Positions 16,201 to 19,748 of a DNA stretch of 19,748 nt are shown piece after piece. Position numbers and translations under genes: made by a program. Numbering within the stretch: the first letter of the stretch is position 1; each line of letters begins with the position of its first letter. The stretch is from the NCBI GenBank assembly GCA_002502095.1, contig DAPJ01000024.1:1-19748 (forward strand). Direction: 5' to 3'. Origin of the DNA: Euryarchaeota archaeon UBA62. Its GTDB lineage: Archaea > Thermoplasmatota > Poseidoniia > Poseidoniales > Thalassarchaeaceae. The notes below the pieces were generated by a model. It ran no database searches. It had not been told where the DNA came from and saw only the letters and a program-made list of their open reading frames with translations.

Positions 16201-16715
16201 CTACCTGCACCTGCTCCGCTTCCGCCGCCTTCTACGGTGATTGCGACGCCGTTGCAGTACTTCTGGTAGGCCTCGGCCCATAGGTTAGCAACTGGGAAAA
16301 CTGTGCTAGATCCCGCTATCGAAATATCTCCAGTAGGTCCGCACTGGATGGAGCTGGCATCGAAGCCTGCTATCCCGTCAAAGTCGGTGCTCGTTGGCTC
16401 TTCGTCATACTCACAAGAGCCGTCATCGACAGTCGCTACTGAGTCGTAGTTATTCGCATTAGAATCCATGCATCCCATAACATCATCTGTACCGCCGTTG
16501 TTACCGCCGTTGTCGGTATCATAAGTACATGAGCCATCATCCGATGTGGCGCTTGGGTCGTAGTTATTCGCCGCATCATCCATGCATCCCATTATGTCAA
16601 TGGGAGCGGGCTCATCATCGCTATCGTCTGATCCTCCGACGCAACCCGCCAGGGGAACCGTCAGCATCAGTACAGTCATTATCCAAAATTTTAGTTTATC
16701 ATTCAAGAGTTTCAT
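13278..16715 (-). CDS. pstS: Lipoprotein with three tandem PstS phosphate-binding domains
   Basis: From ATG 16715 the protein has 1145 residues; ordinary PstS has 300-350. It starts with a lipoprotein signal (KLLNDKLKF, hydrophobic core, lipobox LAGC with Cys25), then two GCMD..NNYD..DDGSC repeats (43-66, 81-104) in an acidic linker. Three periplasmic-binding-type domains follow at about 125-455, 465-800 and 805-1145. Each keeps AGSSTVFPV, EGGGSGAGAGR, IGDMSRGW, KKGGAAD, and ADSESGTYE, which correspond to the phosphate-contacting Ser/Thr, Asp and Ser-Gly-Thr positions of PstS, so all three may bind phosphate. The reading frame is open to a TTG at 16772, but that sits where transcription should start, and it would put 19 non-signal residues before the signal peptide; GGAGG about 11 nt before ATG 16715 supports the shorter form. 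Confidence 0.93.
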   Translation of the reverse strand: MKLLNDKLKFWIMTVLMLTVPLAGCVGGSDDSDDEPAPIDIMGCMDDAANNYDPSATSDDGSCTYDTDNGGNNGGTDDVMGCMDSNANNYDSVATVDDGSCEYDEEPTSTDFDGIAGFDASSIQCGPTGDISIAGSSTVFPVANLWAEAYQKYCNGVAITVEGGGSGAGAGRVCANSEKGTPVDIGDMSRGWKSSEASTDDGFTYDCLKGDTSRSAVQIDVAIDGLSVVMKKGGAADTCVSGMGGLTVDQLRWIYSDYTAAELTATGWDANALSNSDNNDATHLWSELDASCPNAEIKISGADSESGTYEYFMETVLSDHDNGEAFDANRPDGYTNSAEDEVIVNYLESNEEAIGYFGYAYYDANKDALSAAAVENSDGEMVHPDTETVGNGDYNPLARRIYMNLHVDAQALQKTRPFLAFGLSDSGSALVASTGYVVIPDNDKLLMLSRAGAEGGVDLSSVVCGPDGAISVAGSSTVFPVANLWAEVYQTACDTTLTIEGGGSGAGAGRVCDNSEKGTAVMIGDMSRGWKASEASVESNGWVYNCLKGDTSRSAGQFPIAADGLSVVVKKGGAADVCIEGLGGLTTDQVRWIYSDYTAAELVATGWDSMALPNSDNNDATHLWSELDASCPSAEIKIAGADSESGTYEFFMDAMLTDADNGEIFDSNRPDGYTNSAEDEVVVNYLESNADSIGYFGYAYYKANQDKLSAVAIKNDAGNYVAPSPTSVADGTYNPLGRFIYMNLNIDPTDLAMTLPFLEFGFSDVGDSLVEQVGYVPLTAGGDASMEIQRIAYLYHSHVWTPAQKDAYWCGSDQTITVAGSSTVFPVMNGWADAYSGTNSLCPGYTLTIEGGGSGAGAGRVCDNSEKGTKVMIGDMSRGWKSTEASTDDGYTYNCLVGDTSITVTQLPVGLDGLSVVVKKGGAADVCVSGMGGLTTDQVRWIYSDYTAAELVATGWDANSLPNSDGNDATHLWSELDPSCPSSEIKIAGADSESGTYEFFMGAMLTDSDNGETFDLNRPDGYTNSAEDEVVVNYLESNGDAVGYFGYAYYVAEQDALSALAIQNDAGNFVAPSAETIADGSYNPLTRAIYINVNNEYMDEVYHYLRYAFSPLGDEIVNGVGYVPLSGSSAAWQDTWMRVENVMTS
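13281..14276 (-). repeat. PstS-domain tandem repeat, unit 3
   Basis: This is the last of three head-to-tail units of roughly 1.0-1.05 kb within pstS. The stretch encoding SDYTAAEL through LWSELD (around 13780-13900) is nearly identical in DNA to unit 2, with mostly silent differences. Confidence 0.85.
14277..15314 (-). repeat. PstS-domain tandem repeat, unit 2
   Basis: This is the middle unit, offset about 1040 bp from unit 3 and 1017 bp from unit 1, measured at the AGSSTVFPV and TNSAEDE coding positions. It is closest to unit 3 in the second half. Confidence 0.85.
15315..16331 (-). repeat. PstS-domain tandem repeat, unit 1
   Basis: This is the membrane-proximal unit, following the linker repeats. 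It differs more than units 2 and 3 do from each other, for example LRWIYSDYTAAELTATGW against VRWIYSDYTAAELVATGW. Confidence 0.85.
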
Positions 16716-16796
16716 CTCCGTTAACCCCTCCGTGCTAAGTACTGGGCATGAAAGAGAGCCGTATAGACACAATAGGCAGTTGTATCTTATAGAATC

Positions 16797-16819
16797 TATA
16801 TAATTAAATGACTATAGTC
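16797..16819 (-). promoter_or_regulatory. pstS TATA-like box with adjacent palindrome
   Basis: A TATA-like ATTATATA (16797-16804, - strand) would start transcription near 16773 and give a leader of about 58 nt to ATG 16715. Just upstream lies a perfect 10-bp palindrome, GACTATAGTC (16810-16819), a position where an archaeal regulator could block or help TBP/TFB binding. Its role as an operator is inference. Confidence 0.5.
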
Positions 16820-16857
16820 CTCAGTACGCTTATTTTGTAGATATATCTTCTAGAGGG

Positions 16858-16883
16858 AAAAATTTGGAGGATGCTAAATCCTC
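16858..16883 (-). terminator. Hairpin plus T-run after phoU
   Basis: On the - strand GAGGAT pairs with ATCCTC (6 bp, loop TTAGC; 16867-16883) and is followed by CAAATTTTT (T-run at 16858-16862). It lies about 20 bp beyond the phoU stop, which separates phoU from pstS. Confidence 0.6.
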
Positions 16884-16904
16884 TTAACTATGTAGTGAGT
16901 CAAG

Positions 16905-17948
16905 CTACAAATTTACTTCGATGGAAGATCTGTGGTTGTGAATATTAATTAGTATCTCAGCCATATCTGAAGTGTACGCACATATCCTCCTGAGAGACTC
17001 AGACAGCCTGTATCGATATAGGGCATTTATTCTTCCCACTTTATCATCCCATAGTTTCGTCTCGTAATCCTCCAGGGAACTTATGGCTGAATTGAGCTGT
17101 TTCTTTGCATCATGGACCTCAGAAATCTTATTTCTCCTGAGATTTGATATCAGGAGCTTCATTGAAGCCTGCCATATTGGTATTACATCAACCAGTAATG
17201 AGTCATTGGGCAGTCTATCACCTTCGAAATTCATTATCAGATTGCTTATCCTGAAAGAGTGGTCTCCCATCCTCTCAAACGTCCTTACTATTCTTGAGAA
17301 TTCAGAAGCTTCCCATCTATTTGTCCCCATGGAATCTTCTAATCTCGAAGATTCTAGTATTAATCCGACCTGTCTCTCCATAAGGAACCTAAGGGCATCG
17401 ATTTCTTTCTCTCTTTCTTCGGCATCCTCTAAGATATCTGAATCGGCCCCTGACAAGGCGTCAGAGATATCCCTAATTTGACTGGAAATAAGTAGATACA
17501 TCCTGTTTATGCTTGAATATAGTGGCATCTCCGAAGGATTGAGTAGGCTTAACATTTCAATCGTTTTTTCGGTCTCAGTAGTGATTTCGATTCCCCTTGT
17601 TGTCTGAATAAAGGACCTGAATATTTTGCGGTTGGATCTATCAAAACCGTTCTTTGATCTGATTCTGATTAGTTGTGCTCCTGAAAGATATGCCCCTATC
17701 AAGTGATCGAGTATGAAATCATCTGGAATATTATCTAGATTAATTTCAACTTCTCTCCTTCTAATTATTGAAGAGGCCTCAGGAATTACTCTAAGATTTC
17801 CGGAAGGCCTCCACTCTACTCTGACCTGGTCTTTAGCGGCAAGTCCGTGCTCAGTGACCCATTTTTTTGGTAAGCTGACTATATATGTCGAGCCTCCTGT
17901 TAGCTGAAGTCTCCTGACTTCTGATTTCGCGCGCCCACTCAAGGCCAT
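16905..17948 (-). CDS. phoU: Archaeal PhoU-type phosphate regulator with AbrB/SpoVT N-terminal domain
   Basis: From ATG 17948 this is a 347-residue protein. Residues about 10-55 form a swapped-hairpin AbrB/MazE/SpoVT domain (LQLTGGSTYIVSLPKKWV, then LAAKDQVRVEW), a fold used for DNA binding. The rest is helical with PhoU-like repeats, including FERMGDHSFRISN, close to the metal-binding E-x-x-x-D pattern of PhoU. PhoU proteins couple phosphate import status to gene regulation. The AbrB fusion is common in archaea, which lack the bacterial PhoR/PhoB route, so direct DNA binding is plausible. The frame extends to a GTG at 17966, but a TATA-like box centred 27 nt before ATG 17948 shows that the ATG is probably the first transcribed codon (leaderless). 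It is the first gene of the phosphate locus and is followed by a hairpin terminator. Confidence 0.88.
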   Translation of the reverse strand: MALSGRAKSEVRRLQLTGGSTYIVSLPKKWVTEHGLAAKDQVRVEWRPSGNLRVIPEASSIIRRREVEINLDNIPDDFILDHLIGAYLSGAQLIRIRSKNGFDRSNRKIFRSFIQTTRGIEITTETEKTIEMLSLLNPSEMPLYSSINRMYLLISSQIRDISDALSGADSDILEDAEEREKEIDALRFLMERQVGLILESSRLEDSMGTNRWEASEFSRIVRTFERMGDHSFRISNLIMNFEGDRLPNDSLLVDVIPIWQASMKLLISNLRRNKISEVHDAKKQLNSAISSLEDYETKLWDDKVGRINALYRYRLSESLRRICAYTSDMAEILINIHNHRSSIEVNL

Positions 17949-17969
17949 GGTCTTCGGACATAGCACTGG

Positions 17970-17979
17970 AATATATACT
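17970..17979 (-). promoter_or_regulatory. phoU TATA box (leaderless start)
   Basis: The - strand 10-mer AGTATATATT is centred about 27 nt before ATG 17948, the usual archaeal TATA to start distance. It decides the phoU start and rules out the GTG at 17964-17966, which would lie between the box and the transcription start. Confidence 0.65.
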
Positions 17980-18040
17980 TAGATATTGCTTACAGTGTTA
18001 CGTTTAATTATAATCTAAATAATCTATATTGCTACATAAT

Positions 18041-18059
18041 ATAAAAAAAGATTTTTTCA
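18041..18059 (-). terminator. T-rich tract after the PAP2 gene
   Basis: On the - strand the sequence reads GAAAAAATCTTTTTTTAT, about 110 bp beyond the PAP2 gene stop. An A6 next to a T7 can fold weakly, and U-runs alone can terminate archaeal RNA polymerase. The whole 17980-18166 gap is very AT-rich and has no gene. Confidence 0.4.
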
Positions 18060-18166
18060 TAAATATACTATTTACAAAATAATTTATTTTCCAATCTGCG
18101 TAATTGCAGTTTGATAATTCGAGAGAAAATAAATTAGATCATATAACGCGGATAAAAAATTATTTT

Positions 18167-18955
18167 CTAATTCCATCTATATTGGGAGGCTAATTTGTCA
18201 TGACCCACCTCTTCGACCATGTCGATGACCTTGGTGAACATCCTCCAGAATACGAAAGCGACTACCAGCCCTGTGACGAGATCGAAAAGGTAGTGTTGCT
18301 TCGTAGCCAGGATGCTGACACAGAGCAGTGCCCACTCGACCCAGAGGAGTACCAAGAAGGGCTTGGCGAGGCGAGTCTCGTGATGGTCCCTCTGGACCCA
18401 ATGCGTGATGAGTCTGGCCAGAAGGGTGGAGTGGACGATGTGGAGGCTGGGCCATGCGTTCCATGGGTTGTCAGAGACGTGTATGAACGTGAACAGCGCC
18501 TCCTCCAGCCAGTTCGGGGGATTGGCCTCCCAGTGCGTGTCCAACTGGTCCCTGAGGTCTATCTCAGCTGGAAGGAGGAGGAAGAAAAGCACGCAGAACA
18601 TCGTGGCCATGAACAGGCCCTGGACGCCCAGTGCCAGCTCCATCCTCCCCCTGTCGTCCCTGGGGGCTAGGGCCAGTGTCACGGGGTAGAACAGGTAGAG
18701 GGCGACATAGGGGATGATCAGCCAGTTGATCACGGGAAGGCTCCTATCCAGGGCAATCTCGGGATCCCACACAGTTTCGAGGTAGTGCGCCGCGATGTTG
18801 TTCGAGATGAAGTAGGGGGCGCCTATGGAGAACATTCCGACGAAGAAGATGGAGATGAGGAAGGAGAATCCCCCAAGCCCCTCCCTGCGTGACCAGATTG
18901 GCCTCCAGACTCCCTTCCAAGGCCTCAGAATCCTCAATGGCAGGTCCTGATCCAC
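18167..18955 (-). CDS. PAP2-superfamily membrane phosphatase/transferase
   Basis: This is a 262-residue membrane protein with about six hydrophobic segments. The PAP2 catalytic motifs appear late, as in the inositolphosphotransferase-like subgroup: NAWPSLHIVHS (166-176, with His172) and TKQHYLFDLVTG (218-229, with His221 and Asp225). These residues form the phospho-histidine relay that cleaves or transfers phosphate groups from lipid phosphates. The substrate is unknown; a lipid phosphate or an inositol-phospholipid headgroup is likely. The start is GTG 18955; no in-frame ATG exists before an upstream stop, and no ribosome site is seen. It lies 44 bp after the ABC ATPase gene on the same strand and may be co-transcribed. 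Its DNA is clearly more GC-rich and uses more G/C third positions than the phosphate locus beside it. Confidence 0.82.
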   Translation of the reverse strand: MDQDLPLRILRPWKGVWRPIWSRREGLGGFSFLISIFFVGMFSIGAPYFISNNIAAHYLETVWDPEIALDRSLPVINWLIIPYVALYLFYPVTLALAPRDDRGRMELALGVQGLFMATMFCVLFFLLLPAEIDLRDQLDTHWEANPPNWLEEALFTFIHVSDNPWNAWPSLHIVHSTLLARLITHWVQRDHHETRLAKPFLVLLWVEWALLCVSILATKQHYLFDLVTGLVVAFVFWRMFTKVIDMVEEVGHDKLASQYRWN

Positions 18956-18999
18956 ACGATGCCGACCATGGATGAGGTCAAGAACTGACCGATTGTTAC

Positions 19000-19590
19000 C
19001 TAACCTGACATTTCCAGTATTCTGTCAGAGAACATCTCGGCCTCTTTTTGGTTGTGAGTCACAAGGATAGCAGGGCATTTTCTTTTCTTTAGGAGCTGGC
19101 GTACATCTTTCAACAATCTTACGGATAAGTCACTGTCTAAAGCGCTGAAAGGCTCATCCAGTAGTAGTACATCTGGCTCAGCGAGTAGGGCTCTGGCTAG
19201 TGCCACCCTCTGACCTTCACCCCCTGATAGGTTCTCAACAGCTCTACCCTCGAACCCCGAGAGGCCGACTTCCTCAAGCGCTTCCTCGTGCCCTGACTTG
19301 GAGGCCAAAGATAGGTTTCCGGAGACTGACAAGTGTGGGTACAAAACAGGCCTTTGGAAAATCAGTCCTATACCTCTGTCCTCAGCCTCGAAATTCGTGA
19401 TATCGATCTCGTTCAGCCTGATCGTTCCCGAATCCAATGATTCTAGTCCGCAGATGCACCTCAATAGCGTGGACTTGCCACAACCAGAGGGACCCAAAAC
19501 AGCGAGGATCTCCCCGGGTCCGAGATGGATATCTAGATTGTTAAATAGGGTCTTATCGAATGCCTTCGTCAGCGCTTCACAGTCCAGCAT
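19000..19590 (-). CDS. Short ABC transporter ATPase (thiamine/iron-type family)
   Basis: This 196-residue ATPase has Walker A GPSGCGKST (33-41), Q-loop LIFQRPVLYPHLSV (76-89), signature LSGGEGQR (121-128), Walker B VLLLDEP (141-147) and H-loop His179 (VTHNQ). The YPHLSV after the Q-loop is typical of the importer ATPases for ferric iron, thiamine, sulfate and polyamines. It ends soon after the H-loop region and has no C-terminal TOBE regulatory domain; it is shorter than ThiQ (about 215-230). The ATG overlaps the stop of the upstream permease gene by one base (TGATG), so translation is coupled. The substrate is unresolved because the binding protein is not in the window; thiamine or iron is the best guess. 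Confidence 0.88.
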   Translation of the reverse strand: MLDCEALTKAFDKTLFNNLDIHLGPGEILAVLGPSGCGKSTLLRCICGLESLDSGTIRLNEIDITNFEAEDRGIGLIFQRPVLYPHLSVSGNLSLASKSGHEEALEEVGLSGFEGRAVENLSGGEGQRVALARALLAEPDVLLLDEPFSALDSDLSVRLLKDVRQLLKKRKCPAILVTHNQKEAEMFSDRILEMSG

Positions 19591-19748
19591 CAGAACATCC
19601 CCCCATCTCTGTTGTTACGAAATTTCTCTGCGAACATAAACAGTCCCATTGTTATCAGCATCAGAACTGTAGCCACGGCATTCGATGCCGGTGCTGACAA
19701 CGGATCTTTCATCGGTTTGGCCCTCCAAGCGTCAATGAGCAAGGGCAT
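19590..19748 (-). CDS. ABC transporter permease, C-terminal fragment (partial)
   Basis: The frame is open from the window edge to a TGA at 19590-19592 and gives 52 residues. It starts MPLLIDAWRAKP and contains one hydrophobic helix (ASNAVATVLMLITMGLFMFA), ending in basic residues. This resembles the last extracytoplasmic loop, last helix and short cytoplasmic tail of a ThiP/AfuB-like inner-membrane component (PLLI...ASVLMLI..LFLLAERFR pattern). The 1-base overlap with the ATPase gene and same-strand order support a permease-ATPase pair. The start of the gene lies beyond the window edge. Confidence 0.7.
   Translation of the reverse strand: MPLLIDAWRAKPMKDPLSAPASNAVATVLMLITMGLFMFAEKFRNNRDGGMF

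Noticed and set aside
13278..16331. CRISPR or satellite-type repeat
   Set aside because: The long repeats in this region are protein-coding PstS domains of about 1 kb in one open frame, without spacers.
16716..16772. Upstream TTG extension of pstS
   Set aside because: It would add 19 residues ahead of a good lipoprotein signal, and it lies at the predicted transcription start.
17949..17966. GTG start six codons upstream for phoU
   Set aside because: It lies between the TATA box and the expected transcription start, so it would not be in the mRNA.
18200..18670. 156-codon open frame on the + strand
   Set aside because: It is antisense to the PAP2 gene; long antisense frames are expected in GC-rich coding DNA, and the product is compositionally odd.

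Overview
The window looks archaeal and most likely comes from a planktonic marine group of the Thermoplasmatota (Marine Group II, Poseidoniales-like). This assignment is inference from gene content, not from a marker gene. The hints are a PhoU with an N-terminal AbrB/SpoVT DNA-binding domain (an archaeal arrangement), TATA-like boxes about 27 nt upstream of start codons, few Shine-Dalgarno sites, and lipoproteins with an LAGC lipobox followed by acidic linkers. I see no rRNA, tRNA, CRISPR array, insertion sequence or phage gene.

Layout. Positions 1-1014 (+ strand) hold the 3' end of a CcdA/DsbD-type membrane protein and two small unknown genes, one with a membrane anchor and one soluble. Positions 1127-3941 (- strand) hold a TSUP-family (TauE/SafE-like) transporter and a lipoprotein with 22 collagen-like Gly-X-Y triplets and a choice-of-anchor I domain. 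A perfect 35-bp inverted repeat brackets most of the TSUP gene. After a 351-bp AT-rich gap, positions 4293-6321 (- strand) hold two paralogous thymidylate-kinase-like P-loop proteins, one with Arg in place of the Walker A Lys, and a CYTH triphosphate-binding-fold protein.

Positions 6391-17948 (- strand) hold a complete phosphate uptake locus in the order phoU, pstS, pstC, pstA, pstB. Three of its parts are enlarged. PstS is a lipoprotein with three tandem phosphate-binding domains. PstC (774 aa) and PstA (1195 aa) each carry a large extracytoplasmic N-terminal region with Asp-rich, thrombospondin-type-3-like calcium-binding repeats ahead of an ordinary permease domain. PhoU, PstS and PstC each have their own TATA-like element, while pstC and pstA overlap by 4 bp. 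The kinase/CYTH trio lies immediately downstream on the same strand behind its own TATA-like box.

Positions 18167-19748 (- strand) hold a PAP2-superfamily membrane phosphatase or transferase that is visibly more GC-rich than its surroundings, a short ABC ATPase, and the C-terminal end of the permease that partners it.

Taken together, the core of the window is a phosphate acquisition and sensing island: PstS captures phosphate at the cell surface, PstC/PstA/PstB import it, and the AbrB-PhoU protein probably senses or regulates. The collagen-stalk lipoprotein and the PAP2 protein may add phosphate-ester functions, but that part is guesswork. The most unusual elements are the oversized Pst components, the kinase pair with one altered Walker A plus CYTH, and the inverted repeat around the TSUP gene.
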